Source: Paraplanobispora takensis (GTDB lineage: Bacteria > Actinomycetota > Actinomycetes > Streptosporangiales > Streptosporangiaceae). Taken from it: a stretch of DNA of 64,000 nt. Where the stretch lies: positions 1-64,000 of the forward strand of contig NZ_BOOK01000036.1 of the NCBI RefSeq assembly GCF_016863195.1, written 5' to 3'. Both the position numbers and the translations under genes were made by a program. Each line of letters opens with the position of its first letter. The first letter of the stretch is position 1. This document shows positions 24,721 to 33,676 of this stretch, piece by piece. The notes under the pieces were generated by a model. The model worked only from the letters and a program-made list of their open reading frames with translations. It made no database searches and was not told the origin of the DNA.

Positions 24721-25464
24721 TTACTTGCCCTGGTTGGCCACGGCCTCGATGGCTGCCTTGGCGGCTTCGGGGTCGAGGTAGAGGCCGCCCTTGGCCAGCG
24801 GGTGGAAGTCGTCGTCCAGCTCGTAGACGAGCGGGATGCCGGTGGGGATGTTGAGGCCGGCGATCTCGTCGTCGCCGATCCCGTCGAGGTGCTTGACGAG
24901 GGCGCGCAGCGAGTTGCCGTGGGCGGCGACCAGGACGGTCCGGCCCGCCGCGAGGTCGGGGACGATGCTGTCGTACCAGTACGGGAGCATGCGCTCGACG
25001 ACGTCCTTCAGGCACTCCGTCCGCGGCATGAGCTCCTTGGGCAGCAGCCCGTAGCGGGCGTCGCCCGCCTGGGAGAACTCGTCGTCGTCCTCGATCGGCG
25101 GCGGCGGGACGTCGTAGGAGCGGCGCCAGAGCATGAACTGCTCGTCACCGAACTGCTCGCGGGTCTGCGCCTTGTTCTTGCCCTGGAGCGCGCCGTAGTG
25201 ACGCTCGTTGAGCCGCCAGGAGCGGATGACCGGCAGCCAGAGCATGTCGGCCTCGCCCAGGGCGAGGTTCGCCGTCTGGATCGCGCGGGTCAGCAGCGAG
25301 GTGTGCACCACGTCGGGCCGCAGCCCCGCCTCCAGCAGCAACCGCCCGCCGCGGCGCGCCTCCTCCTCGCCCTTGGCCGAGAGCCCCGCATCCACCCAGC
25401 CGGTGAACAAGCCCTTGGCATTCCACTCGCTCTCGCCGTGCCGAAGCAGCACCAAAGTCGCCAT
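24721..25464 (-). CDS. gpmA: 2,3-bisphosphoglycerate-dependent phosphoglycerate mutase
   Basis: This 247-residue glycolytic enzyme interconverts 3- and 2-phosphoglycerate. It has the phospho-His motif [10 protein letters not shown] near residue 8, [11 protein letters not shown] near 88 and the second catalytic His in [11 protein letters not shown] near 184. The length is typical of dPGM. It is the last gene of the conserved run mshA, YbjN, gpmA, as in Mycobacterium and Streptomyces, and is followed by a terminator. Confidence 0.97.
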   Translation of the reverse strand: MATLVLLRHGESEWNAKGLFTGWVDAGLSAKGEEEARRGGRLLLEAGLRPDVVHTSLLTRAIQTANLALGEADMLWLPVIRSWRLNERHYGALQGKNKAQTREQFGDEQFMLWRRSYDVPPPPIEDDDEFSQAGDARYGLLPKELMPRTECLKDVVERMLPYWYDSIVPDLAAGRTVLVAAHGNSLRALVKHLDGIGDDEIAGLNIPTGIPLVYELDDDFHPLAKGGLYLDPEAAKAAIEAVANQGK

Positions 25465-25490
25465 GCGCCAAGCCTAGCGAGCGCGCCGGA

Positions 25491-25979
25491 TCAGGCGCCG
25501 CCCGCCTCGGGGTCGGCGAAGCGGGCGAAGGCCTGCAGGTTGGCGAGGGACTCGCCGCGCTTGGCCCGCCACTCCCACTCCTTGCGGATGGAGGAGGCGA
25601 AGCCCAGCTCCAGCGCCCGGTCGAAGCCCTCGTCGGAGTAGGTCAGGACGCAGCCGAGCAACCGGTCGATCTCCTCCTCCGACACCGCCGCCAGTGGGAC
25701 GCGCCCGACCAGATAGACGTCGCCGACCGGGTCCAGGGCGAAGTGCACGCCGTACATGGAGCCGTTCTTGGTGAGCAGCCAGCGGTAGAACCCGGCGTGG
25801 TTCTCGTCGGGCTGGCGGCAGAAGAAGGCCTCCACGTGCAGCGCCTGGTCGCCGACGATCAGCCAGGTCATGGTGGCGAGCTTGTGCTGGCCGGGGAGTT
25901 TCACCAGGAAGGCCCCCGGCCGGGGCTCCTCGTAGGAGACTTCGGCGCCCTTGAGCGCCGTCTCGATCACGTCGCGCAT
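25491..25979 (-). CDS. YbjN-domain protein
   Basis: This protein of about 162 residues belongs to the YbjN family, related in fold to type III secretion chaperones. Family segments are visible: YEEPRPGAFLVKLPG, HVEAFFCRQPDENHAGFYRWLL and FALDPVGDVYLVGRVPL. It lies between mshA and gpmA, a conserved actinobacterial arrangement (Rv0487 in M. tuberculosis). ATG 25979 is preferred because AGGG precedes it; GTG 25988 is almost adjacent to the mshA stop and is possible. The molecular role is unknown; a chaperone-like role is proposed for the family. Confidence 0.88.
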   Translation of the reverse strand: MRDVIETALKGAEVSYEEPRPGAFLVKLPGQHKLATMTWLIVGDQALHVEAFFCRQPDENHAGFYRWLLTKNGSMYGVHFALDPVGDVYLVGRVPLAAVSEEEIDRLLGCVLTYSDEGFDRALELGFASSIRKEWEWRAKRGESLANLQAFARFADPEAGGA

Positions 25980-25989
25980 GGGGTTCACC

Positions 25990-27267
25990 CTACGAGCTCA
26001 CCGCGACCGGGGCCCGGTGCAGGTTCGCCATGGCTCCGGCGTAGACGTCCGCCAGGCGGGCGGCGGTGGCCGACCAGCCGAAGGCGGCCGCCTGGATGAC
26101 GGCTCCGGCCGCCAGCTCGTCGCGCCAGCGGGGCTCGCGCACGAACCCGTGCAGGACCTGGGCCCAGTCCTGCGGGTCGTGTCCGTCGACGAGCACCCCC
26201 GACACGCCGTCGCGCACGGCGGTGCGCAGGCCGCCCACGGAGGCGGCGGCCACCGGGGTGCCGCAGGCCTGGGACTCCAGGGCGACCAGGCCGAACGACT
26301 CGTTGTGCGAGGGGACCACGGTCACGTCGGCCGCGCGGTACCAGTCGGCCAGCTCGTGCTGGGGGGCCGGGGGCACGATCCTGACCACGTCGGAGATGCC
26401 CAGGTGGACGGCCAGGTCGGTCAGGTGGGAGGGCCGGGCCAGGCCGTTGCCGCTGGGCCCGCCCACGCAGGCGACGACCAGCCTCGACCGGAGCGAGGGA
26501 TCGTCGACGAGCATCCGGGCGGCGGCGCGCAGCAGCACGTCCGGGGCCTTGAGCGGCTGCACCCGTCCCACGAACAGCAGCATGTGGGCGTTCTGCGGAA
26601 GCCCCAGCCGGTGCCGGGCCGCGCCCTTCGACGCGGGCTGGAAGACCGTCAGGTTCACGCCGGGGTTGACGACCTCGACGCGGCCGGGGGCGGCGCCGTA
26701 CAGGTCGACGAGCTCCCGGGCCTCGGTCGGCGTGTTCGCCACCAGCCGGTCGGCGATCTCGACGACCTGCTCCTCTCCCAGTACGCGGGCGGTGGGCTCG
26801 GGCTTGTCGTCCTCGGCCAGCAGCAGGTTCTTGACCTTGGCCATGGTGTGCATGGTGTGCACCAGCGGGACGCCCCAGCGTTCCTTGGCCAGCCAGCCCA
26901 CCTGGCCGGAGAGCCAGTAGTGGGAGTGGATGACGTCGTAGCGGCCCGGGTCGTACATGGCCTCGGTCCGCAGCACCCCCGACAGGAACGCGCACAGCTG
27001 ACCGGGCAGGTCGCCCTTGTCGAGCTCCTCGTACGGCCCCGCGGTGACGTGCCTGACGGAGACGCCGTCGGTGATCTCAGCCACCGGCGGCAGGTCGCGG
27101 GCCGTCTGCCTGGTGAAGATCTCAACCTCGATCCCCAGCTGCGCCAGGCGCTTGGCCGACTCCACGATGTAGACGTTCATCCCGCCCGCGTCCCCGGTCC
27201 CCGGCTGGTCCAGGGGAGACGTGTGCATGCTGATCGTCGCGACCCGGTTGACCCGTCGTCGCCTCAC
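25990..27267 (-). CDS. mshA: D-inositol-3-phosphate glycosyltransferase (mycothiol biosynthesis)
   Basis: This GT4 family enzyme of about 425 residues performs the first step of mycothiol synthesis, transferring GlcNAc from UDP-GlcNAc to inositol phosphate. It has [18 protein letters not shown] at the N-terminus, the inositol-phosphate and donor pocket segments [13 protein letters not shown] and [12 protein letters not shown], and the GT4 EX7E motif in [20 protein letters not shown] 27267 is chosen because GGAGG lies 8 bases before it; GTG 27276 is in frame. The neighbours YbjN, gpmA and an SDR match the mycobacterial mshA locus. Confidence 0.97.
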   Translation of the reverse strand: MRRRRVNRVATISMHTSPLDQPGTGDAGGMNVYIVESAKRLAQLGIEVEIFTRQTARDLPPVAEITDGVSVRHVTAGPYEELDKGDLPGQLCAFLSGVLRTEAMYDPGRYDVIHSHYWLSGQVGWLAKERWGVPLVHTMHTMAKVKNLLLAEDDKPEPTARVLGEEQVVEIADRLVANTPTEARELVDLYGAAPGRVEVVNPGVNLTVFQPASKGAARHRLGLPQNAHMLLFVGRVQPLKAPDVLLRAAARMLVDDPSLRSRLVVACVGGPSGNGLARPSHLTDLAVHLGISDVVRIVPPAPQHELADWYRAADVTVVPSHNESFGLVALESQACGTPVAAASVGGLRTAVRDGVSGVLVDGHDPQDWAQVLHGFVREPRWRDELAAGAVIQAAAFGWSATAARLADVYAGAMANLHRAPVAVSS

Positions 27268-27371
27268 CGACACCACCTCCGAGACGGTTACAACTACCCA
27301 TCCCGTAGCGACATTCCCGACATATGGCCCCGCAGGGGACAGCGTGCGGAGTCCTGGCAGGATGGCGAGCC

Positions 27372-28115
27372 ATGAAGAAGACAGCTGTGGTGACCGGTGC
27401 CAGCAGTGGGATCGGCGAGGCGACCGCCCGTCGCCTGGCCGCCGAGGGCTTCGACGTGATCGCCGCCGCGCGCCGCCGGGACCGGCTGGACGAGCTGGCC
27501 GCCGAGGTGCCCGGGATCCGCCCGGTGACCCTGGACGTGACCTCAGAGGAGTCGGTACGGGAGCTGGCCGGCTCGCTGGACCGCTGTGACGTGCTGGTCA
27601 ACAACGCCGGCGGCGCGATCGGCCTGGAGCCGGTGGCCACCGGGAACGTCGACGACTGGCAGCGGATGTACGACACCAACGTGCTCGGCTCGCTCCGCGT
27701 CACCCAGGCGCTGCTGCCCGGGCTCGTCGCCTCCGGCGACGGGGTGCTGGTGATGCTGACCTCGGTGGCCGGGCTGGTCTCCTACGAGGGCGGCGGCGGC
27801 TACAACGCCGCCAAGCACGCGCAGACCTCGATGACCGAGGTGCTCCGGCTGGAGCTGTGCGGCGAGCCGGTCCGCATCGTCGAGGTCGCGCCCGGCATGG
27901 TGCACACCGAGGAGTTCTCGCTGAACCGCTTCCGCGGCGACGCCGGCCGGGCCGGGAAGGTGTACGAGGGCGTCCCCGACCCGCTCTCCGCCGACGACGT
28001 GGCCGACGCCATCGCCTGGTGCGTGACCCGCCCCGCCCACGTGAACATCGACCGCCTCGTCATCCGCCCGCGCGCCCAGGCGGCCCAGCACAAGGTCCAC
28101 CGCGTCACCTCCTGA
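27372..28115 (+). CDS. Short-chain dehydrogenase/reductase
   Basis: This 247-residue classical SDR has TGASSGIG near residue 8, NNAG near 77, Ser in LTSVAGLVS and the active-site YNAAK near 145. The C-terminal [11 protein letters not shown] strand is typical of NADP-dependent members close to E. coli YdfG. It is divergent from mshA; an SDR (Rv0484c) also adjoins mshA in M. tuberculosis. The start ATG 27372 gives the standard N-terminus; the ribosome site is weak. The substrate is unknown. Confidence 0.92.
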   Translation: MKKTAVVTGASSGIGEATARRLAAEGFDVIAAARRRDRLDELAAEVPGIRPVTLDVTSEESVRELAGSLDRCDVLVNNAGGAIGLEPVATGNVDDWQRMYDTNVLGSLRVTQALLPGLVASGDGVLVMLTSVAGLVSYEGGGGYNAAKHAQTSMTEVLRLELCGEPVRIVEVAPGMVHTEEFSLNRFRGDAGRAGKVYEGVPDPLSADDVADAIAWCVTRPAHVNIDRLVIRPRAQAAQHKVHRVTS

Positions 28116-28175
28116 GGGGGCGCGACCGTCCCGGGAGTGGTCCCGGGACGGAGGGGAGCCGCCGACAATGGTGGG

Positions 28176-28976
28176 GTGCGCTCCAGGAGGCCGGTCGGCG
28201 AGATCACCCGGGGGACCACCGGCCACAACCGGCTCCGGCGGTCCGACCGCTGGATCGTCTCCGCCTACGGGCCGCTGCTGCGCTCCGCCGACCGGCCGCT
28301 GATCGTGGACCTCGGCTACGGCGCCTCGCACATCACGACGCTGGAGCTGTTCCTGCGGATCCGCCGCCTCCGGCCGGACGCCGAGGTCGTCGGGATCGAG
28401 ATCGACCCGGCCCGGGTGGCGGCCGCCAGGCCGTACGAGGTGCCGGGCCTGTCGTTCCGGCTGGGCGGGTTCGAGCTGCCGGTGGACCGGCCGCCGCTGC
28501 TGGTGCGGGCCTTCAACGTGCTGCGGCAGTACGGCGAGGCGCAGGCCTGGCACTACTGGGACCTGCTCGGGTCCCGGCTCGCGCCCGGCGGGGTGATCGT
28601 GGAGGGGACCTGCTCGGAGGTCGGGCACCGGGCCGTCTGGGCCGGGCTGGACGCCTCGGGGCCGCGCACGCTGACCCTGTCGGCCCGCTTCGACGCCTTC
28701 GAGCGCCCCTCCGACCTGGCCGAACGCCTGCCCAAGACGCTCATCCACCGCAACGTGCCGGGTGAGCCGATCCACGCCTTCCTGCGTGACTTCGACCACG
28801 CCTGGGCCGTCAGCGCCCCACTGGCCCCCCACGGCGTACGGCAGCGCTGGATCGCCGCGGTGGAGATGCTCGCCTCGACCTGGCCGGTCCCCCGCCATCC
28901 CCGGCTGGGCGGGCGTTCCCGGTGGCGGCTGGGCGAGGTGACCGTCCCCTGGCAGGCGGTCGCCCCGGCACCGTGA
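28176..28976 (+). CDS. Class I SAM-dependent methyltransferase-like protein
   Basis: This 266-residue Rossmann methyltransferase has motif I LIVDLGYGASHITTLEL near residue 48, followed by the acidic strand end VVGIEIDPARVAAA and a later RLAPGGVIVEGT. Arg-rich segments at the N-terminus (ITRGTTGHNRLRRSDRW) may contact an acidic substrate such as RNA. The GTG start at 28176 removes an unlikely N-terminal extension. It is 60 bases downstream of the SDR and may share its transcript. The substrate is unknown. Confidence 0.82.
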   Translation: MRSRRPVGEITRGTTGHNRLRRSDRWIVSAYGPLLRSADRPLIVDLGYGASHITTLELFLRIRRLRPDAEVVGIEIDPARVAAARPYEVPGLSFRLGGFELPVDRPPLLVRAFNVLRQYGEAQAWHYWDLLGSRLAPGGVIVEGTCSEVGHRAVWAGLDASGPRTLTLSARFDAFERPSDLAERLPKTLIHRNVPGEPIHAFLRDFDHAWAVSAPLAPHGVRQRWIAAVEMLASTWPVPRHPRLGGRSRWRLGEVTVPWQAVAPAP

Positions 28977-29036
28977 CGGCCCCGGAGATCGCGTGGATCC
29001 CTCCGGAACGCCGGGCCCGGCCCAACTCGACAACCC

Positions 29037-29046
29037 GTAGTACTAC
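29037..29046. promoter_or_regulatory. Probable BlaI operator core
   Basis: The perfect palindrome GTAGTACTAC lies 25 bases before the BlaI-type gene. BlaI/MecI operators are built on TACTA-type palindromes, so autoregulation is likely. Confidence 0.6.
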
Positions 29047-29071
29047 CCCTCGTGGTGCCGGAGTTAGGCTT

Positions 29072-29434
29072 ATGGGTGTGAAGGGTCTCGGTGAGCTTGA
29101 GCGCAGCATCATGGATGTCATCTGGGCGCAGCCCTCGGCTGTGACGGCCCGCGAGGTCGGGCGTCTCATCGCCGACCGCGACCTCGCGCCCACGACGGTG
29201 ATGACGGTGCTCGACCGGCTGACCCGCAAGGGCTTCCTGATCCGCAGCCGCGACGGGCGCGCATGGCGGTACGAACCGGCCGAAAGCCGCGACGCATACA
29301 TCGCCGAGCTTATGCTTGAGGCGCTCGACCTGACCGGGGACCGGTCGGCCGCCCTCACTCGCTTCGCCCAGGCCGTCTCCGGCCCCGAGGCAGAGATCCT
29401 GCGGAGAGCCCTGACGGAGCTGGAGGAAGAGTGA
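29072..29434 (+). CDS. BlaI/MecI/CopY-family repressor
   Basis: This 120-residue winged-helix repressor has the BlaI signature: LGELERSIMDVIWAQP at the start, ARDLAPTTVMTVLDRLTRKG-like recognition helix at about residues 40-60, and SRDGRAWRYEP in the wing. Repressors of this family are cleaved through a partner membrane zinc protease. The partner is the next gene, which overlaps by 4 bases (GTGA). The start at ATG 29072 has GGAG 8 bases before; GTG 29078 is possible. The induced genes are unknown; no beta-lactamase is nearby. Confidence 0.92.
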   Translation: MGVKGLGELERSIMDVIWAQPSAVTAREVGRLIADRDLAPTTVMTVLDRLTRKGFLIRSRDGRAWRYEPAESRDAYIAELMLEALDLTGDRSAALTRFAQAVSGPEAEILRRALTELEEE

Positions 29435-30360
29435 TCACCGCGGCGGCCCTGGCGTTCCTCGCCTCGGTCTGCGCGGTCGGAGCCTGGCGGCTGACCCGGG
29501 CGCGCTGGACCTATCGGGCCCCGCACGTGGCCATCGTCCTGTGGCAGGCGCTGGGGGTGACCTGGGGCCTGGCCGGGACGGGAACGCTCCTCGCCTACGC
29601 CCTGGAGCCCTACGGGGAAGGGGTGCTCGGCGGCCTGCGCGTCTTCGCCGCCTCGGCGCTCTCCGGCGGGTACGGCCCGCCCGGGCCGTACGACCTGCCG
29701 AGGATCTTCGCGCTGATCGCCGGCCTGACCGCGCTCACCGTGCTGATCGTGGTGCTCCTGACCGCGGGCGTCCAGACCTTCCGGGCCCGGCGCCGACACC
29801 GCACCCTGCTGGCCCTCATCGCCAGCGACGACCCCGAGGTCCCCGGCGTGCGGGTGGTCGACCACCCGGCCGCGGCCGCCTACTGCGTGCCCGGCCTGCG
29901 CTCCCAGGTCGTGATCAGCCGGGGCACCCTGAAGCTGCTCTCTCCTGCGGAGCTGACCGCGGTGCTGGCCCACGAGACCGCCCACGTCCGCGAGCGGCAC
30001 GACCTGGTGCTGCTGCCGTTCGCCGCGCTGCGCCGGGCCCTGCCCTGGTCCCGCACGGTCGAGGACGCCCAGCGCGAGGTCGGCCTCCTGGTGGAGATGG
30101 CCGCCGACGACGCCGCGCGCCGCTACTGCTCGCCGCGCCGCCTGGCCACCGCCCTGCTCCGCTTCGGCACCGCCGGGGCCATCCCCACCCCGCACGGGGC
30201 CCTGGGCGCCACCGCCGGCGCCACCGCCGCCGTGATGGCCCGGGTCGAACGCCTGGTCACCCCGGGTCCCCGGCTTCCCCGCCGGGTGCGCTACGGCATC
30301 GTGACCTTCTCCATCGCCCTGACCGCCTCCGCCCCGCTGCTCTGGGTGATGCCCCACTGA
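29431..30360 (+). CDS. M56-family membrane zinc metalloprotease (BlaR1/MecR1-like)
   Basis: This 309-residue membrane protease has transmembrane segments at the N-terminus, about 45, 95 and the C-terminus, and the zinc motif HETAH near residue 187 within VLAHETAHVRERHD. It lacks the C-terminal penicillin-binding sensor of true BlaR1, so the signal is not necessarily a beta-lactam. It is translationally coupled to the BlaI-type repressor and probably triggers its cleavage. Short M56 proteins paired with BlaI are common in actinomycetes. Confidence 0.92.
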   Translation: MITAAALAFLASVCAVGAWRLTRARWTYRAPHVAIVLWQALGVTWGLAGTGTLLAYALEPYGEGVLGGLRVFAASALSGGYGPPGPYDLPRIFALIAGLTALTVLIVVLLTAGVQTFRARRRHRTLLALIASDDPEVPGVRVVDHPAAAAYCVPGLRSQVVISRGTLKLLSPAELTAVLAHETAHVRERHDLVLLPFAALRRALPWSRTVEDAQREVGLLVEMAADDAARRYCSPRRLATALLRFGTAGAIPTPHGALGATAGATAAVMARVERLVTPGPRLPRRVRYGIVTFSIALTASAPLLWVMPH

Positions 30361-30394
30361 CGGACGGAGTGCTTGCAGGGGTTAGCCAGTGCGT

Positions 30395-30406
30395 TTGCAA
30401 TTGCAA
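30395..30406. promoter_or_regulatory. Palindromic operator upstream of the XRE regulator
   Basis: The perfect 12-bp palindrome TTGCAATTGCAA lies 24 bases before the start of the XRE gene. A related half-site, CTTGCA, occurs at about 30372. XRE proteins bind such short palindromes, so autoregulation is likely. Confidence 0.6.
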
Positions 30407-30429
30407 GCAGCGTGATGCAGACTTGAGAC

Positions 30430-30957
30430 ATGGCACTACCGAAGGTCGGCTCGATCGGTGAGTACATCCGCGAGCAGCGCACGCAGGCGAAGATCTCGCT
30501 GCGCCAGCTGGCCGCCGCGGCCGGGGTCTCCAACCCCTATCTCAGCCAGATCGAGCGCGGGCTGCGCAAGCCCAGCGCGGAGATCCTCAACCAGATCGCC
30601 AAGGGTCTGCACATCTCCGCGCAGGCGCTGTACGTCCAGGCCGGCCTCATCGAGGACCGCGAGCCGGACAGCGACGTCCTGACCGCGATCAGGGCCGACA
30701 ACCTCATCACCGAGCGGCAACGTCAGGTGCTGATCGATATCTACGAGTCGTTCCGCAAGGAGAACCGGGCCGGGGCCCCGGAGGAGGATGCGCGCACCGC
30801 CAAGAACGCGCCTCCCGCACCGGAGCCCCACGAGAGTGACGCCGGATCCCCGCCGGACGACGAGTCACCGCTGCCCGAGGAGTTCACCGCCGCGTTGAAG
30901 CCCTACACGGCGTCCTCGGTCAACGGCCACGTCACCCCGGAAACGAAGGAAGGTTAA
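30430..30957 (+). CDS. XRE-family helix-turn-helix regulator (Rv0474-like)
   Basis: This 175-residue protein has an N-terminal lambda-Cro-type helix-turn-helix (SLRQLAAAAGVSNPYLSQIE at about residues 24-43) and an acidic, disordered C-terminal half (EEDARTAKNAPPAPEPHESD). It lies directly before an HbhA-like gene and a DUF2516 gene, the same order as Rv0474-Rv0475-Rv0476 in M. tuberculosis. It is likely a local regulator of this envelope gene group and of itself through the palindrome at 30395. Confidence 0.92.
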   Translation: MALPKVGSIGEYIREQRTQAKISLRQLAAAAGVSNPYLSQIERGLRKPSAEILNQIAKGLHISAQALYVQAGLIEDREPDSDVLTAIRADNLITERQRQVLIDIYESFRKENRAGAPEEDARTAKNAPPAPEPHESDAGSPPDDESPLPEEFTAALKPYTASSVNGHVTPETKEG

Positions 30958-30963
30958 CCCATC

Positions 30964-31428
30964 ATGACCCTCGCCACCGAAGTCAAGAAGTTCACCGACT
31001 CCAAGCCCTTCTACGCCGTCGCCGGCGCCGGTGACTTCGCGGTGGAGAAGCTCCGCGAGCTGCCCGAGCAGATCCAGAGGCTGCAGGGCCGCCGCGAGGA
31101 GTTCCGCGAGGCCGCCAAGGACCTGCCGGAGAAGGCCAGGCACTTCGCCGGCCGGGCCGAGGGCTACGCCAAGCAGGTCGGCGACAGGGCCGAGGTCTAC
31201 GCCAAGGACCTGCCGGAGAAGGCCCGCGGTTACGCCGACCAGCTGACCGCCAGGGCCGTCGAGCTCTACGACGAGTTCGCCAACCGGGGCCGCAAGGTCG
31301 TCTCCAAGGTGAGCGGCGAGGCCGCCCTGGAGCTGGAGGAGGTCTCCGAGGCCGCCGAGCCCGCGATCGCCGCCGCTCCCGCCCCCAGGAAGAACACCCG
31401 CGCGCCCAAGGCCGCCACCAAGGCCTGA
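30964..31428 (+). CDS. HbhA-like (heparin-binding hemagglutinin-like) coiled-coil protein
   Basis: This 154-residue helical protein resembles mycobacterial HbhA. It has an N-terminal hydrophobic-neutral stretch (PFYAVAGAGDFAVEKL), a charged coiled coil (residues about 30-115) and a Lys/Ala/Pro C-terminal tail (RKNTRAPKAATKA). In Mycobacterium the Lys-rich tail binds heparan sulfate and the protein also occurs with lipid inclusions. The coiled coil contains the sequence KDLPEKAR twice, encoded by an exact 24-bp direct repeat (31114-31137, 31201-31224). Adhesion in this organism is unproven. It lies 6 bases after the XRE gene and a terminator follows. Confidence 0.85.
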   Translation: MTLATEVKKFTDSKPFYAVAGAGDFAVEKLRELPEQIQRLQGRREEFREAAKDLPEKARHFAGRAEGYAKQVGDRAEVYAKDLPEKARGYADQLTARAVELYDEFANRGRKVVSKVSGEAALELEEVSEAAEPAIAAAPAPRKNTRAPKAATKA

Positions 31429-31457
31429 CACGCACCGAGGTCCGACAGACCCCGAAA

Positions 31458-31503
31458 GGAAAGACCCGTCCCGATCCCGGGGCGGGTCTTTCCCGTCCCG
31501 TCT
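31458..31503 (+). terminator. Terminator after the HbhA-like gene
   Basis: An 11-bp stem, GGAAAGACCCG with CGGGTCTTTCC, encloses a GC-rich loop, 29 bases past the stop. T-rich arms and position support termination. Confidence 0.8.
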
Positions 31504-31626
31504 CCCCCTCCCGGCCTGTCCGGCGCCGGGCACCCGGTCCCGCCGCCGCGGGAGATGCCTTACCTGACGGAGCGCGACATCGCCTAGGCTGATGGGTATC
31601 AGTGAGGCCAGCGTGTTGGAGTGACG

Positions 31627-31956
31627 ATGTTCGAGATCCACAGCCTGCTGGACCTGATTTTCTGGGTCCTCGCCATCGGCGCGTTCGCCATGTCGATCTG
31701 GGCGTTCGTGCACGCGCTCCGCACCCCCGCGCGATCCTTCGCGGTCACCGGCAAGCAGAGCAAGAAACTGTGGACGATCATCCTGGGGTTCGCCACGCTG
31801 TTCGCGTTCGCCGCGGCGGTGCGCTACCTGCCCACCCTGGGCATCTTCACGATCGCGTCGGTGATCGCCTCCGGCATCTACCTGGCGGACGTACGGCCCG
31901 CCGTGCGCGAGATCGGCAAGGGCGGCGGCAGCTCGGGTCCCTACGGGCCCTGGTAA
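31627..31956 (+). CDS. DUF2516 small membrane protein
   Basis: This 109-residue protein has hydrophobic segments at about 8-30, 55-75 and 80-92 (LLDLIFWVLAIGAFAMSIWA, then WTIILGFATLFAFAAAV). It matches DUF2516, the family of Rv0476, which follows hbhA in mycobacteria. ATG 31627 has GGAG 5 bases before it; GTG 31621 is in frame. The role is unknown. Confidence 0.88.
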   Translation: MFEIHSLLDLIFWVLAIGAFAMSIWAFVHALRTPARSFAVTGKQSKKLWTIILGFATLFAFAAAVRYLPTLGIFTIASVIASGIYLADVRPAVREIGKGGGSSGPYGPW

Positions 31957-32017
31957 GCGGCTCCGGAGCCCGTGGCCCCGGTGATCGGGAGCAGCGTCCC
32001 GCGTCTCCGGAGCCCGG

Positions 32018-32857
32018 TCAGGCGTCGTGGTGCTGTGCCGGCCGCAGGGCGGACAGGACCGCGCCGGGCGTGTCGGCGAAGAAGCGGACCACCGTGACCT
32101 CGGCCCGGCCGCCGAGGGGACGCACGATCGTGATCGGCTCCTCCAGCTCGACGACCACGTTCGTCTGCGAGGAGACCGCCACCGACAGCCGCCCGTCCTT
32201 CACGCCGACCATGCCGGACTCGTTGTAGTTGCGCGACTGCCGTACCGAGGAGATCAGCTCCCGGGGGATGCGCAGGTCGAAGAAGGCCCCGTAGCGCACC
32301 CGCAGCTCCCGCGGGGAGACCACGTGGGGCCGGGTGACGCAGGCCGCGCCGATCGCCAGGCCGACGAGGATCGAGTAGACGTCCACCACGAGCACCACCA
32401 GGCGCAGGCCGTCGGGCACCCCCCACGCCCGCAGCAGCACCTCCAGGGCCACCGTCTCCACGACCATCAGGAACAGGATGAACGTCAGCATCGTGGACTG
32501 TTCCCGCGAGTACGACACGGCGACCGCGCCGGGCGGCACGCCGTCGCGGCGGCGGGCGGCCCACAGCACGAGGCTGACCATGCCCTTGGCGTCGAACGCC
32601 ATGATCCTGCGCACCTGTTCCGGCACCAGCCGGCGCACGGTGGCCCGCGCGGCCTCCCCGCGGCCGCTGCCCGTGCGGCGCTCGGCGCGGTACAGCCGGT
32701 AGGCGGCCGTCGCCTCCAGCAGGAGCACCGCCGCGACGGCCGCCTCGGCCACCGCGATCACCGGCGCGGGCAGGGGCACCCCCGACACCAGCAGGATCAC
32801 CAGCAGCAGCTCGACGGGGAGTACGGCGAACATCGCGGCACGGGCGACCTTGAGCAT
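32018..32857 (-). CDS. Membrane protein of unknown function, coupled to a MerR regulator
   Basis: I do not recognise a named family. The 279-residue protein has about four hydrophobic segments: LPVELLLVILLVSGVPLP, then AVIAVAEAAVAAVLLL-like, and FILFLMVVETVALEVLL with VLVVDVYSILVGLAIGA. A soluble C-terminal half follows (residues about 185-279) with SPRELRVRYGAFFDLRIP, a PH-like strand pattern seen in bacterial membrane PH-domain proteins. Its start overlaps the MerR stop (TGATG), so the two are co-expressed. It may be the effector or target of that regulator. Confidence 0.75.
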   Translation of the reverse strand: MLKVARAAMFAVLPVELLLVILLVSGVPLPAPVIAVAEAAVAAVLLLEATAAYRLYRAERRTGSGRGEAARATVRRLVPEQVRRIMAFDAKGMVSLVLWAARRRDGVPPGAVAVSYSREQSTMLTFILFLMVVETVALEVLLRAWGVPDGLRLVVLVVDVYSILVGLAIGAACVTRPHVVSPRELRVRYGAFFDLRIPRELISSVRQSRNYNESGMVGVKDGRLSVAVSSQTNVVVELEEPITIVRPLGGRAEVTVVRFFADTPGAVLSALRPAQHHDA

Positions 32858-33645
32858 CACGCTCTCTCCTTCAGGGTGACGACGACCAGCCGGAAGACCT
32901 CGGCCTGGGCGGGGGACAACTCTGCGGACAACGCCTCCAGCCACGCCCCGCCCTCGCCGTCGCCCCGCGGTCCCGGCGCGGCCGGGACCTCGGCGTCCGG
33001 CAGGTTCGCGACCATCAACGCCGCCATCTCGGCGGGCAGGTGGGCGACCAGGTCGGCGGCGAGGGCGGGGATCCGGGGATCGCCGACGCCGGCGTCGGCG
33101 AGCGCGTCGAGCCGCTCGTAGAGGGCGTGGCTGCGGGCCAGGGCCTCGGGCTCGGTGAGCGGGCGCATCAGATCGATCAGCTCGGCGCGGCCGGCGGGGT
33201 CGGCCGCGGCGTCCGCCAGCATCAGCATCTCGCGGTCGAGCCGGGCGAAGGCGGAGTCCGCCGGGGACAGCTCGCGCAGCACCGCCGCCATGTCCGGGGA
33301 CACCGTCGAGTCCGGATGCAGCTCCGTCTCCGCCAGCAGCGCGGCCAGGCGGGCCCGTCTGGCGCCGATCGCCTCCTGCTGCCGGGCCAGGTCGGCGTCC
33401 AGCTCGACGAGCACCTCGCGCAGTTCCCTGCCGCGGTCGTCGGCCAGCACGTCGCGGATCTCGTCCAGCGACAGGCCCAGCTCGGCCAGCCGGCGCACCC
33501 GCGCCAGGGCGACCGCGTCGCGCAGCCGGTACTCCCGGTATCCGTTGGCCAGCCGTACCGGCTCGGGAAGGAGGCCCAGGTTGTGATAGTGGCGCACGGT
33601 GCGGGTGGAGACCCCGACCAGCGCCGCGAGTTCGCCGATCCGCAT
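32857..33645 (-). CDS. MerR-family transcriptional regulator
   Basis: This 262-residue regulator has the MerR N-terminus MRIGELAALVGVSTRTVRHY, the wing NLGLLPEPVRLANGYREYR and a coiled-coil dimer helix at about 75-118. A longer C-terminal domain (residues 125-262), rich in Glu/Ala helices, is a ligand-type domain with no metal-binding Cys, so drugs or other organics are likelier signals than metals. A perfect 15-bp palindrome lies just upstream of the start. The downstream partner gene encodes a membrane protein. Confidence 0.93.
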   Translation of the reverse strand: MRIGELAALVGVSTRTVRHYHNLGLLPEPVRLANGYREYRLRDAVALARVRRLAELGLSLDEIRDVLADDRGRELREVLVELDADLARQQEAIGARRARLAALLAETELHPDSTVSPDMAAVLRELSPADSAFARLDREMLMLADAAADPAGRAELIDLMRPLTEPEALARSHALYERLDALADAGVGDPRIPALAADLVAHLPAEMAALMVANLPDAEVPAAPGPRGDGEGGAWLEALSAELSPAQAEVFRLVVVTLKERA

Positions 33646-33661
33646 GCCTTCATTAGAAACG

Positions 33662-33676
33662 TTGACGTTACGTCAA
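33662..33676 (-). promoter_or_regulatory. MerR operator/promoter palindrome
   Basis: The sequence TTGACGT-T-ACGTCAA is a perfect palindrome 17 bases upstream of the merR start. It contains a TTGAC -35-like element, as in autoregulated MerR promoters where the dimer sits within an extended spacer. Confidence 0.75.

Noticed and set aside
29072-30360. A beta-lactam resistance system
   Set aside because: BlaI and an M56 protease are present, but the protease lacks the penicillin-binding sensor and no beta-lactamase or PBP gene is adjacent.
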